From: Salticus scenicus
Lineage: Eukaryota; Arthropoda; Arachnida; Araneae; Salticidae
Length of the DNA stretch: 64,000 nt
Direction: 5' to 3'
Assembly: GCA_963930645.1 (NCBI GenBank)
Contig: OZ005651.1
Location: forward strand, 132,225,475 to 132,289,474
A model generated the notes under the pieces. The model was not told where the DNA came from and did not search any database. It was given only the letters and a program-made list of their open reading frames with translations. Numbering within the stretch: position 1 is the first letter of the stretch; the number at the start of each line of letters is the position of its first letter. The translations under genes and the position numbers were made by a program. Positions 49,981 through 61,136 of this stretch are shown here, in pieces.

Positions 49981-50629
49981 TTAAGGGGACATACTACTTT
50001 AAAAATGGGAAGATGAAAAATTTTCGATCAATTTTCAGAAAAAAAAAAAAAAGAACGTATGTACAAACATTTTTTTTTCGTGTGTGTGTGTGTGTGTTAA
50101 CTAGTATGACATTACTTTATTAATAAAAAATATTATTTTGGTTTACTTTAAAATAGAAAATTATTTTATTGCAGATTACTTTTAAAAAAAATTAAAGGGT
50201 ACTTTCTCACTGCGCACATGATATTTCAGATATGAACTTAAAAATTTTCTGAACCATACGTTTTAACATAATGAACAAAGTGAACTAAAAATAAGAAGTT
50301 CTGTTCAATAGAAAAAAAATATGATTGTGAAAATAAAAAAATTTTAATGGTAATTTCATATTTCATATTTCAAATTAAAATGTTAATTTAACTCCATATT
50401 CTTAAAATAATTAACACCTTTTAGTTCAGATTCTTAATTTGAATATTTTGCTTCATTAAATGTAAAAATTATAATGATAAAGCAAATTGCAATTGAGATA
50501 TCCTACGCGCAGTGTTAAAGTACCCTTGAAAATAATCTGCAATAAAATAATATTATAAAAATTTCCAATTTTAAAGTAAACCAAAATAATATTTTTAATC
50601 AATAGTCATACTAGTTAACACACTCATAC

Positions 50630-50666
<37 letters not shown>

Positions 50667-50763
50667 AAAAGTTTGTACATGCTTCATTCTTTTTTTAAAA
50701 ATTCTGAAAGTTGATCGAAAATTTCTTCATTCTCTCATTTTTAAAAGTAGCCTGTTCCCTTAA
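49981..50763. mobile_element. TTAA-flanked foldback MITE, GGGGACA ends
   Basis: TTAA at 49981-49984 and 50760-50763. The arms of about 250 bp are near-complementary: left GGGGACATACTACTTT, right on the other strand GGGAACAGGCTACTTTT, then both reach TTTTCGATCAA. CA/TG microsatellites lie in both arms (about 50082-50098 and 50633-50661). It shares its TTAAGGGGACAT terminus with the element at 57223. It lies about 155 bp beyond the dead piggyBac frame. Confidence 0.75.
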
Positions 50764-50970
50764 GAAATAGCGAATATTAAAATAAACTGTAGTCGTATAT
50801 TTTAAAGTCATATAATGATATTCAAATAAGTTTTTATTTTGTTATGGATAAAAAGTTCTATTATTAAACGTATTTCTGGGAACAAATCAAAATCAATTGC
50901 ATGCATTTAAATGAGCCCTAATCATCATAATTATAATTATAGTGGTAAATTATAAGTATTATGTAATTTA

Positions 50971-51031
50971 GGTTGCTGGTTGATTGGTTGGTTGGCTGAG
51001 AGGATTTTACGTCGCACTAGTGATAAGCTAA
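50971..51031 (+). mobile_element. Truncated copy of the GGTTGGTT SINE-like repeat
   Basis: Carries GGTTGGTTGGCTGAGAGGAT followed by TTTTACGTCGCACTAGTG, the first part of the 119-bp repeat at 53911 and 54105. Flanked by ATGTAATTTA (50961-50970) and ATGCAATTTA (51032-51041), a likely 10-bp target duplication with one change. Confidence 0.55.
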
Positions 51032-51044
51032 ATGCAATTTAAGT

Positions 51045-53320
51045 AGATAAATTTATATTCTCAAATGTGGTGAAAATTAACACCAATTTTGCCTTTAACA
51101 TGTCATTAGCGTTTTAATTGCTTAATACTTTGATTAGAATTCACAATTTTGAAAATTATAAAATGAAAATTCCCGATATTAATATGGTTTAGTTTAGACT
51201 ATTATATTAAAATATTTGAAATTACAATGTCAGATATAGAAAACAATAATAAAAATTTTAGTTAAAATTACGTTATGATAAAATGCTTTTTAAAGGAAGT
51301 TTTGCTTGTAGTTTTCAAGCAATCATTGTAGTTTTAAACTAAAATTTATAAAATTTATATTTCATACATTATAAAGATATATACTGTGAATAACTTGTAG
51401 ATATACGAATTTAATACGTGCAAAACGCTGCAGTGGCTTTAAAAGTTTCAATAAACAGGATTCGTGAGATCCTTATTTTTCTCTCCCACTCCTTTTGAAG
51501 AGCAGCTTTTGTCATATAATATACATACAAATTAAAAAAAAAAAAAGTTTATTGTTCGAGGATAATTCAGAAAGAGTCCTTAGAAAACATCGGGTATCTG
51601 CGACCCTTAATAAAATTAAATTGTCTATATGTTTTTTTAATGCAACGAATAAATATAATTATCTATGTAAATATTTTTCATATTTATGTACATATAAAAA
51701 TATTGATACTCTAATTGTGCGTCAGCGAATTATATTGCATTTTAAATTAAACCCATCATTTGTGTATAATAAAGAATCATGCTATAGTTCTGTAATGTTA
51801 TTATTCCACACTTTTAATCAAAAATACTTTTTAAGTATTTGGGTGAATAATTAATTTATTTTTGTATGATTTAATAAATTCTTAATACTCTATCTATATA
51901 TATTTACAAAACATCAATGTATCTTTAAAAAATGAAAATGAAAAATTTTCTACAACTACATATTTTCCAGACAAACTGTTTATAATCATGTTCAAAATAT
52001 ATTATTTCCAACATTTTTGTTCTAAAGTCTACCGATATTTATCGTGATATAAATGTTTATAAATTAATGAAACACGATCTTTAAACTAACTAACATGTCA
52101 AAAATGATCTAACCGTGAACGAAAATATTTTTTTTCATTTATAGCATAAATTTATTAAAAAATTATTATAATAATTGCATAATTAATTATCTTGAAATTG
52201 AATTTCACTTACGAAAAGATTTAAGGAGTATTTTAAATAAAAAGGTTTAAACTTTCTTCGTTAAAGTGTGATATATTATCTTCTAGCGATATAACTCTGG
52301 GAAATAAAGTTAAGCTGAAACTTTCAAATAAATTTTTCTTCATTGTTTGCCTGAACTTCATTTGATCTCATGTTATTAATTTGAAGAGAGAACTTTTTCG
52401 TTTCTTTCCTATTTAAATGCTTAACTAAAATGATATTTTTTTCTAAGTATGCTAGACGATTAAATTATTTTGCAAAATTTTGAAACTGATAATTATCAAA
52501 TTTGATTGAGCGATTTTGTTATAACCAGATTTATATTTCGATAATAACTTTGGAGAAAAACTGAGCAGTTGATCGTTAAAGACTTAACATTTCAATTATC
52601 TTTTCAAATGAGAGGCTTTTATCGATAAGCAGTTTTTAGTGAATAGTGAAAAGTCGATTTTGTTTTCAGTAAATGTTAAAGTTACTGCTATTTTCTTTCT
52701 TTCTTCTTTAGGGTGCTTTGTACTGAGCATAGCATCTGTTTTATATTATACAACCTTAATAAACTTCAAACTTGTTCCTACGATTCCTATATATTTATCT
52801 CAAACTTAAATTAGTTTTACTTCTTGTTAACCTACTGTACGAAGTTTATTTAATTAAACTATATAGATAAATTTAGTACAATTTTTAGTAGAACTTCTGG
52901 AATATTTAATGTAACTCTCCCCTCATAATTATGAATTTATAGAATATGCAAATAAATAACTATACTCTTTATTTATCACAGAAAATATTTCTTTGTAGTA
53001 AAGCCGGAATTAGGAAAATTCTACTTTTCAAGTATTCTTTTTTTTTTTATTTATTTTTTTTTTTTTTTTTAACTATGCAGTGATAATGCAAAAATTATCA
53101 TTCAGAGAGTAATAAGAGTATTTTAATTCTACAAATGTATAAAAACCCTCTCGTGATGTAATGTTAGATTGCTTTTATATAACTAGTATATAATTATATA
53201 TTTCTATAGTCATTTATTGATTGGGAAACTTTTAAGAAAAGTGCATTTGAATAGAATAAAAATTAAGCGAATTGTACGAAAAAGAACGAGCTAGATTTTA
53301 GATATTTTTCAAGAGTTGAA
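51045..53320. other. AT-rich sequence, nothing recognised
   Basis: Poly(T) runs at about 53037-53070. The frame at 51495-51854 (119 codons) is mixed hydrophobic and basic, with no motif that I can name and AT-driven composition. Confidence 0.5.
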
Positions 53321-53425
53321 ATTTCTTAACACGTTCGCTGCCGATCTCACGTGACTAATATTTGAAACAGCGTTTTTTTCCCTTTAACCTGCCGATTATG
53401 TTTGACGTATTTCACAAGAGCGCTA

Positions 53426-53638
53426 CAGTCGGTAACAAAAGTCTCCGAACACTAGCAAAAATTCCTATATAAAAAATGTACAGTTAATACAGTTTTGTTA
53501 AATAAATCCTTGTTGAATCCTGTTTTTAGACTGACTAAGAACAGGATTCGAAAAGGATTTATTTAATAAAACTGTATTAAGTGTACTTTTTTTACATAGG
53601 AATTTTCGCTAGTGTTCGGAGACTTTTGTTACCGACTG
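53426..53638. mobile_element. 213-bp Tc1/mariner-type MITE with perfect outer arms
   Basis: TA at 53424-53425 and 53639-53640. The ends CAGTCGGTAACAAAAGTCTC continue CGAACACTAGC and are perfectly inverted over at least 31 bp; the whole body folds back on itself with few mismatches. This is the best-preserved MITE in the window and so probably recent. Confidence 0.85.
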
Positions 53639-53910
53639 TACATCGCCAGATGTTATGGGCTTTGTGTTTGTTTACCTTTGCTTGTTTGCGTAATGTGTTA
53701 CGTCAATACGATGTATGACGTCCAACGTATGAAAATTCGTCTGCTCGATAAAAGCAAACTCTGGAGTTAATGAGTAATAAGTTAAATTTCCATAGCAAAT
53801 ACTTTCGTTAGTACTAAGTAGATAAAATATTAAACGACTGACGTCATCACTTTGGTCGCGTATTGAGCTAACGTGTTTTATTAGAGAGAAAACATTCTAT
53901 TTTGAAATAT

Positions 53911-54029
53911 TCCTCCGGGAGGATCAAAATTTCGATGGCATGCTTGCGGACCACCTCTAGGGGTGAGCTTCAGACCGTCACCAATTGCCTATTGCGCAGC
54001 ACTAATGTGATGTAAAATCTAACCAACCA
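53911..54029 (-). mobile_element. 119-bp SINE-like retroposon, copy A
   Basis: Flanked by a perfect 15-bp duplication TCTATTTTGAAATAT (53896-53910 and 54030-54044). On the minus strand it begins GGTTGGTTAGATTTTACATC and ends at CCTCCCGGAGGA. Long perfect duplications indicate insertion by LINE machinery, but there is no poly(A) tail and no convincing tRNA-type A/B box. Confidence 0.7.
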
Positions 54030-54104
54030 TCTATTTTGAAATATGAATATTTCTGATGTTTGCGTTAGTGTTTTTTGGCTGGTTGAATAGTGTTGGAATT
54101 TAAG

Positions 54105-54223
54105 GTTGGTTGAGTTTTACGTCGCACAAACGCTGCACAATGGGTAATTGGCGACCATCTAAGCTACCCATCGAGGTGGTTTGGAAACATAACATCAAAA
54201 TTTTGATCCTTCACGAAAGGGAA
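54105..54223 (+). mobile_element. 119-bp SINE-like retroposon, copy B
   Basis: Flanked by GTTGGAATTTAAG (54092-54104 and 54224-54236), a perfect 13-bp duplication. Exactly the same length as copy A and inverted relative to it. Begins GTTGGTTGAGTTTTACGTCG; the interior GCTGCACAATGGGTAATTGG aligns with copy A. No tail. Confidence 0.7.
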
Positions 54224-54954
54224 GTTGGAATTTAAGAGGTACTTTTGAATTTTAGTGGCATTTTTGAATTTAGTGCCAATACTGATTGCTACAGTACAAA
54301 ACTTTGCATATTTTTTAATCTCATGCATTTTGGGATAGGGGGATAGATCAGAGTGCCATTATTATAGAGAGCAGTTAAAATTTGCTATAATTATTCAGTT
54401 GCGGTTGTATTTTTTCATTTCTAACAAACAAATGAGGACTATAAATAAAATATTAATGATAAATAATTTACTTTATACAATTTTTGAAAACGTAGAAAAA
54501 TGCCTTTAAATAAAGGTTGTCCCCAGAAACTGTAGTGTCGCTTCGATCACATCGATTAATCGCATTTTGGTGTACAACTTCGTGTTAGCTTGGTGGTACT
54601 TTAACATTTTGTGTAACTGTATGATCTAAGTTTCATTCTTTTATTTGTGATTAGTTATGAATTCGTAATTATTTCATAATTATTTTTTATTCTATTTTAT
54701 GAAAAATGTCCTTTTGTTCTGCGTTTTTTTTTTTTTTTTTTTTTCTCCCGATGTGTTTCTTTGTTAGGTTAGATCGCCGGTGTTCGATCGTACTCCGCCG
54801 ATGGAGGGTTGCTATTCGGAACATAATGCGAAATGGCGCCGTCTTGGCGATTTTCAAAATTTCGCCAAGCGGCAGCCTAAAGTAAACTTTCACCTGTAAA
54901 GCAATGCGTCACATCCCGCACTAGCGCGGGATCGGCAGCGAACGTGTTAAGGGG

Positions 54955-57220
54955 TTTTTCAGATGCCGCGCGTAATTAATTTGAAGATCGAATTATTTCA
55001 ATCACGCTCCATATGTACTTTTTTGTGAAAAACCCTTACAAGCTTGTAACTCTAACATACTTTTGTTTATTTACTATGATTTGTAAGATCATAAGGAGTT
55101 TTTCCTAAAAAACAACCTTTGGAAAGTGATTGAAATAAATTAATAAATTATTAATTTATTTATATTACTTTTATCAAGTGCAATTTTGATAAAAGTTGCC
55201 CAATACATCTAGTTTTCAACCTATGCAATAAAAAAATGTTTTATCTTTCGCACATGCGCAGTAAAAACGTTTTTCATAAAAATGTTCATATTTCATGAGA
55301 TATTTAAGATATTTGTATTCCGATTGAAAGTATATTGTGTTAAAAGTGTTTTTTCCAACTTATCTGAAAGTGGAAATGATTTACGTTAAAAACTGTATAT
55401 TATAAATAAAAAACATGTTGATTTTTTTCTTTCTTTTTTTCTTTTTTTTTTTTTTTTTTTTTTTTTTTTAGTTTTAAAATAAATGCTTATATTTCAATTA
55501 TTTAGCATGCTATCGTCACACAAATTCATCCAAAAATTGAACTGGGTCTATATTAATTAACATATCCTAAAGTTATAGTTCATTTCGTTCACTTAACGAT
55601 ACAGTTGATCACAAACATTATTAATTTTGCTCAATTTTTACCGGCCCCTTAATTGTTGCATTAATCTTCACTGAAAAACATGAGGAAGACACAGTTCTTT
55701 AAATACCCAATGTTTGAAAACATTTCATTGAGAGATAAGTTTTTAATGTAAAAAAAAAAAATGATTGTTTGCAAACCTTGCTGAACTTTTGAGTGGGAGT
55801 GTAGAATTACAAAGGGGCTTTGCGTGTTTTAGGTAAAGGCATGGTTTTGAACAAATTTTTTCTAAGACGTTTGATTTGAGAGGATTTTAGGATTTTAGTG
55901 GAATTTGTAAAAGTTGGGTTAAGTGGAAAATTCTAAACTGATTCTCTAGTGCATATATGTAACGACTGACTTAAAAAGACAACTATTAGGGATAAGAACT
56001 GCTAGAGACTTGTAAGTAGTCGATTTGACATTAACATAATGTACGCTAATTGCTTCGCTTCGCCATAGTAAGTACTTCGGTGTTATATTTTGACCTACGT
56101 CCACACATTAGTATCTCCCCCCCCCCCCCCCCAACGAGTAGGTATGCCCTTTTTCTAAGTTAGAATAAGTAATTAGAATTTAATTGGAGTCTTGTGTTCT
56201 AGCTCCAACCTTTAGCTTATTAAGGTAGCATGAATCAAGTTGAAAATATTATGGCAAGCGATACTTCAGAACATTAGACAGAACTAAAAAATTATGAAAT
56301 TAATCTACTTTTTTTATTCACTCTTTTATATGAAATAATTTTTTTTTTTTTTTTTTAAATATTTTGTTGTTACTTTTTTTATGAAGTTTTATTAATACTT
56401 TGCTTCAGAATTTGAAATTCTAAAAAAATGGTCATTATGAACTGCTCAAAACATATGCCTAAGTGCAAGAAATCATTTCTCTGTCTACTAAATTCAGAGT
56501 TTTCTAAAATAATTAATATATATATATATATAAAAGAAATTATTTTATTTAAATCGTTGATTTTCTAAATATCAGCTGCCACGGAAAGGAAATAGTTCTT
56601 TTTTATCGAGAAAATGAAGCTGTAAATTATAAATTATTTTATTGGTTCTCGTATATGAATACATAACAAAATTTTAAATCGTTACGTGCATTTAATCTGT
56701 TTTCTTTTCTCATGATTTCATTATTTGATACTTGTTAGAAAAATAGCCACATGTGACAAGCATATTGTTTAATGAATTATTTTCTGGTATAATAATTTTT
56801 AACTGTAGACGTTATGTTTGTAATTTTTGTTTTAAATTATTAAAGGAAAAAAAAAGAAAGTATTTTATATAAATTATTTATTAAAAATCAAATGGCTAAA
56901 TCATATTTAAACTATAATTTAAAATCAGGGTAACATATATAGGTGTAACCAATTCTAGTAAAGCAACAGGAAGTAAAAAATCAAATATCAATTTCTAATT
57001 TTAGAAATACTTCATAATTTTTGAGTGTATTAAGTCTTTTAAACTTAATACATACAACATTTTCGGGAAAGTCAACCAATTAAAAATTTCGCGAAAAATT
57101 AAATATGCAAAATACATTACAACGTTATCTCCTTCCCGAACTTATACATTTTTATTTTATTTTTCAACTAGTTATTATATTATAATATGTTTAAAAACGA
57201 ATTCATAAAAGGTTTTACTT
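54955..57220. other. AT-rich sequence with homopolymers
   Basis: Poly(T) at about 55430-55469 and 56340-56356, poly(C) at about 56118-56132, short (TA)n at about 56518-56532. No gene recognised. Confidence 0.55.
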
Positions 57221-57222
57221 CA

Positions 57223-57671
57223 TTAAGGGGACATGGCACTATTGCCGGCAGCACCGTTTTTGAGAAAAAAATTTAAAAGTGCATGTCTATGTAAAAATTT
57301 GGAAGTAAACATTATTTTTGTTAGATTTTTATTTTTATTTTTTATTTTAAAGGTATTGCAAAATCCACCCCTAATTCTTTTAGATACGTCTTACTGAACA
57401 TCCAAAAATATATTAAGTCTTTTCCTAAGTATCTGTAGAAATTAAATTATTTTGAAAATCACGAATTCATGAAAAAATGCAAACTGAGAAAACACAATTT
57501 AAAGATTTCAAATATCTATAAAATATATCAAAAACCGTAAGAAATGTTATCTGGATATATATTTTAATGAATAAACCTGATATATTTCAATTTATAAATA
57601 TTAAATTGAAATATAAGCTTTCATATGAAACATACTTCAGCGGTGCTGTCAAAGGTGTCAAGCCCACTTAA
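57223..57671. mobile_element. TTAA-flanked MITE, GGGGACAT end
   Basis: TTAA at 57223-57226 and 57668-57671. The left end reads GGGGACATGGCACTATTGCC, and the right end on the other strand GTGGGCTTGACACC; both arms continue to CAGCACCG. The left terminus matches the foldback element at 49981. No coding capacity. Confidence 0.65.
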
Positions 57672-57674
57672 TTG

Positions 57675-59895
57675 AAATTAAACAGCTGTAACTTCAAGAA
57701 AAACTATATAAAAAAGGTTAATAAATACCTTAGCCTAATTTTTAATTTCTAATTATAAATTTTTCCAAGTTCTAAAATATAGTTTTTGTCCAGTAAATAT
57801 TAAAAAATACTTGTTAACATAATACTAATTCTACATTGATCACCAGTCAGAAAATTAAACTTATCAACCATATTACAAAACTAGTATTAAATTAAATTCT
57901 TAAGCGATTGTATTAGTAATTGAATAAACACTTACGGAACAATGAAACAAAGGCGATTTCTCGTACAACAGGTTATCGGAACCGTAGCTATATTGATGCG
58001 TAATAAATCGATAGATCCACTGACGTACATTGCTGTTTTACTCTTCTCATTAAATCTTATACTATCTAATTTCAGGCATGTGAAACATATCAGCTGACTA
58101 CAGGTTAAGGATTTAGCCGGAAAAGCATTATCTTATACGTTAAAGATCAATGTTGAGTGACCAGAAACATCCTGTTGATGACCACTCAAGTTTGACCCCC
58201 AGCTATAAGTATATCCGCGGGGGGAGCTAAGTTTATATGGATTTCATACAGCAACGGAAACTGCTTCACACTCAGAGTTTTGAAGTGTGAAGTTAAGAAA
58301 ATAATATTTTTAATTTTTCCATGTTATATTTTAAAAGCAAAAGTTAAAAAATAAAATAAAATAAAATTTAATTAATTAATTAAAAACAGGAGTAAATTTT
58401 TGACAAAGGTTGAACAATATCATAGGGTTTTTAAATCCTTATTTTTCTCTACCACAATTCTCGTTAGAAAATAAATCTATAAATTTACAATGAAGTTTCT
58501 TGTTCGAGAATGGTATGGAAGAATCCCCTTAAGAAAAGACTTTGATGAAACTTTCTTTTCATCTATAAAAGTAATAAAACAAATGCAGTTTCAGTAATAT
58601 AAGTTAATAGGTAATGGTATATAAGATGGAACACAGCATAAACGCGTATAGAAACTAATATACACATCAAGAATGGAAATGTGTAAGTTTCTCTACGAAT
58701 GAAAGTAGGCGCTGAGTTCTATATTCTAAATTAAATAAATATCATTCTTGTTTAAAAAAGTCTCATAAAAATTAAATAATGTTCTAACTTAATTTGAGTT
58801 ACTATAAAATACAATTAAACGTTGCAAATAAATTTCAATGCAAAGTGAAGTTAGTTAAAAAAAAAAAAAATCATTAAACACTAATGCTATTATATGTAGT
58901 TATTTATTCATATTGATAAAAATGTAAACATTTATACAACACATTAATTTTAAAGCAAAGATTTCATTAAGAATTTTCTCTTCTAAATTCGAAATAAGTC
59001 TCTACTGAATTTTTCCACAGCAAAATCTAATCTAGTAAATGCTCCTAATACAGTTAAAAGGTATCTTTTCAGAGCGAGAGCTTGCTTTGTAAAGTCCAAG
59101 AAAAAGTTTTATTATATATTAATACTAAGTATATCTTAGAAATGTAACTTACTTAGTTTCATGCTATTTACTTCATTCAAGAGTTGACGGAGACAGATTT
59201 GTTCAAGCATCACGTACAGTTCAAATGTTTCGATAAGAACTCGGTTTCTTTAAAAGTATATTTTGTATCATAACTTCAAATTTAAAGACTGCAATCAGCA
59301 GATTTATAAGTATTCATTTAATAGTTAAGATCAAAGGTTTGTTTTGATGATATTGCAAACCTTCATGGTTCTAAAATCCTTTGTAAATTAATTTTATGAA
59401 GCCATGTATGTAACAAACTGTAAAGTAATTTCGTTTAAAGTATAAATTATGAATAAAAAATAGTGCATAAAGAATATCACTTAAAAGTAATTCCTTTCGT
59501 CTTCCTTTTAAAAATTAACCTTTTTATTCTTTAAGTTTTGAAATTTGTAGGCATATTTTTTATTTTCTATCATGAAATCAAATTACAATCGTATAGTATG
59601 CGACAATGAAGTTTTGTGAATCTTGTAAAAATTTCAATCTGCCAGAAGATCGCTCATTTGAGATAGTTATGTTATGCATCTTAACTTATTCAAAAATTTC
59701 TCGCAGGAAATTCTCAGTTGTTACGGTTAATGAGGATGAAATGGCTGCTTTATTGGAGACTAAGAACGTAAAGAAATACTGTTAAAAGCACAAACAACAA
59801 CAATTGTTCTGAGTCAAAAATAATTTAAAAAATCATTTATTAAACATTATAAAAATAATGAGTACACTTAATAACAGGAGACTTGGCGTTGGAAT
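57675..59895. other. AT-rich sequence with one promoter-like patch
   Basis: No gene recognised. Positions 58190-58300 are less AT-rich, with TATAAGTATATCC near 58204 followed by a GC-rich stretch and TTCACACTCAGAG...TGAAGTGTGAA, a small hairpin. This could be a TATA-containing promoter but no frame follows. Confidence 0.4.
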
Positions 59896-59950
59896 ATTAA
59901 AAACCCGGACAAACTACTACGTCAGATAGGCCAAAATAAAATATTTGAGA

Positions 59951-59996
59951 TGCATACAGCTGTTTCGGTAGCCTTAAGCGTACCGTCTTCAGTGCA
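59951..59996 (-). ncRNA. Hammerhead-like motif in the inverted Penelope copy
   Basis: Minus strand: TGCA, CTGAAGA (59986-59992), one extra base, GGTA...TACC, GAAAC, AGCTGTA, TGCA. Identical in sequence to the motif at 61041-61086. Stem III is the palindrome ACAGCTGT, suggesting that it needs a partner molecule. Confidence 0.55.
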
Positions 59997-60135
59997 AAAA
60001 GAATTCTGATTCTGGAGACGTGCTCGTATACATAGGAGAGGGACCGAATTTAGTTCAACTAGTAAGATTACGGGAAAGGCGAGGAGTGTGGCCAATAGGA
60101 ATTTAGGAATGTTAGCTGTGTAAACAGTAGAAAAA

Positions 60136-60378
60136 TTAAGAAAATGTAGACTGAATGTAAAATTTCCAACAATCAGACAAATAGGTAACAGTGAAATCAC
60201 AATTTACAAGGTTTTCAAAATTTTTATAAATATGAAAAGCTTCAAAGAAATCGAGTTCATGAATGGATTTAGGTCTGCAAATTATTTTAGCTAAATTAAA
60301 TTTAAAATTATGATTTGCCTCCCAGCAATATTTAAATATAGCCGATGTATTGGTTTCTTGTTTGCGGACGTAATTCAT
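60136..60378 (-). pseudogene. GIY-YIG endonuclease C-terminus, truncated inverted copy
   Basis: The minus frame begins NYVRKQETNTSAIFKYCWEA and runs through HELDFFEAFHIYKNF to the stop. It is the C-terminal half of the protein encoded at 60398-60901; the GIY and YIG motifs are missing because the copy is truncated just upstream. Several substitutions separate it from the plus copy (for example SKHCW to FKYCW, removing the conserved His). Confidence 0.75.
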
Positions 60379-60397
60379 ATGGACGAAATTTAAGACA

Positions 60398-60901
60398 TTT
60401 TCGTCTACTAAATCAGTCTCTTCTAATATCAGTATTGTTTTACCCTATTTTCCTAAATCCAGTCAAACCATGGCTAAAATTCTCAAACAATATGATTTTA
60501 AAATAATATTTTCGCCTTCCAATAAACTCACCTTTTCTCAGTTAAAAGATCCCATTGATATGCATAATTTTTGGGGCATTTATAGTATTTTCTGTCAGTG
60601 TGGTTTATCATGTATTGGCCAAACTAAACGCAGTCTTAAATTTCGTCTAAAAGAACATATAAATTACGTCCGCAAGCAAGAAACCAATAAATCGGCTATT
60701 TCTAAACATTGCTGGGAGGCAAATTATAATTTTAAATTTAATTCAGCTAAAATAATTTGCAGACCTAAATCCATTCATGAACTCGATTTCTTTGAAGCTT
60801 TTCATATTTATAAAAATTTTAAAAACCTTGTAAATTGTGATTTCGCTGTTCCCTATTTGTCTGATTGTTGGAAATTTTACATTCAGTCCACATTTTCTTA
60901 A
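60398..60901 (+). CDS. Penelope polyprotein C-terminus with GIY-YIG endonuclease (partial)
   Basis: The frame is open upstream of the ATG at 60470; LPYFPKSSQTMAKILKQY, the linker typical of canonical Penelope proteins, precedes and spans that ATG, so it is internal. Numbered from the ATG, the endonuclease starts GIYSIFCQCGLSCIGQTKRS (36-55), then RLKEH (about 59-63), SAISKHCWEA (about 74-83), HELDFFEAFHIYK (about 102-114) and LSDCW near the end. In the intact retroelement this domain nicks the target DNA to prime reverse transcription in the nucleus. The Y of the YIG motif is Cys here (SCIG), which may impair activity; GIY, Arg, His and Glu positions are present. The 5' truncation makes it non-autonomous. 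Confidence 0.8.
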   Translation, partial: FSSTKSVSSNISIVLPYFPKSSQTMAKILKQYDFKIIFSPSNKLTFSQLKDPIDMHNFWGIYSIFCQCGLSCIGQTKRSLKFRLKEHINYVRKQETNKSAISKHCWEANYNFKFNSAKIICRPKSIHELDFFEAFHIYKNFKNLVNCDFAVPYLSDCWKFYIQSTFS

Positions 60902-61040
60902 TTTTTCTACTGTTTACACAGCTAACATTCCTAAATTCCTATTGGCCACACTCCCCACCATTCCCGTAATCCTATTGGTTGAACTAAATTCCGTCCCTCT
61001 CCTATATATACGAGCACTTCTCCAGATTTAGAATTCCTTT

Positions 61041-61086
61041 TGCACTGAAGACGGTACGCTTAAGGCTACCGAAACAGCTGTATGCA
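61041..61086 (+). ncRNA. Hammerhead ribozyme-like motif at the Penelope 3' end
   Basis: TGCA (stem I), CTGAAGA (61045-61051), one extra C, stem II GGTA/TACC with a ten-base loop, GAAAC (61071-61075), palindromic stem III within ACAGCTGT, then A and TGCA returning for stem I. Cleavage would be expected after 61082 (GTA triplet). Hammerheads are known in Penelope-like elements, where they are thought to process transcripts. Activity is not shown; the extra base before stem II matches other Penelope versions that I recall. Confidence 0.6.
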
Positions 61087-61136
61087 TCTCAAATATTTTT
61101 CTTTGGCGTTAGTAGTTTATCCGGGTTTTTAATAAG

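Larger units (their letters stand above)
53326..54950. mobile_element. TTAA-flanked element, perfect 17-bp ends, carrying nested insertions
   Basis: TTAA at 53326-53329 and 54947-54950. The ends are CACGTTCGCTGCCGATC in perfect inverted orientation. The interior has no transposase frame and contains a Tc1-type MITE (53426-53638) and two SINE-like insertions (53911-54029, 54105-54223). TTAA target choice points to the piggyBac superfamily. Confidence 0.75.
59899..60395 (-). mobile_element. Penelope element 3' fragment, inverted copy
   Basis: Minus strand: starts at GTCTTAAATTTCGTC (about 60395), continues through part of the endonuclease gene and 3' region, and ends ATTAAAAACCCGG (from 59899). 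It matches the plus-strand copy at 60398-61132 closely and shares the same 3' end. It lacks a few bases around the Arg-Leu-Lys-Glu-His stretch. Confidence 0.8.
60398..61132 (+). mobile_element. Penelope element 3' fragment (canonical, C-terminal endonuclease)
   Basis: Begins where the inverted copy ends (about 60396) and runs to TTTTTAATA at about 61132. It contains the last 168 codons of the Penelope protein and about 230 bp of 3' region with the hammerhead-like motif. The reverse-transcriptase domain is gone. Confidence 0.8.

Noticed and set aside
54687..54893. 68-codon minus frame in a GC-richer patch
   Set aside because: Lies inside the TTAA-flanked element near its right end; no recognisable domain and it spans a poly(A) run.
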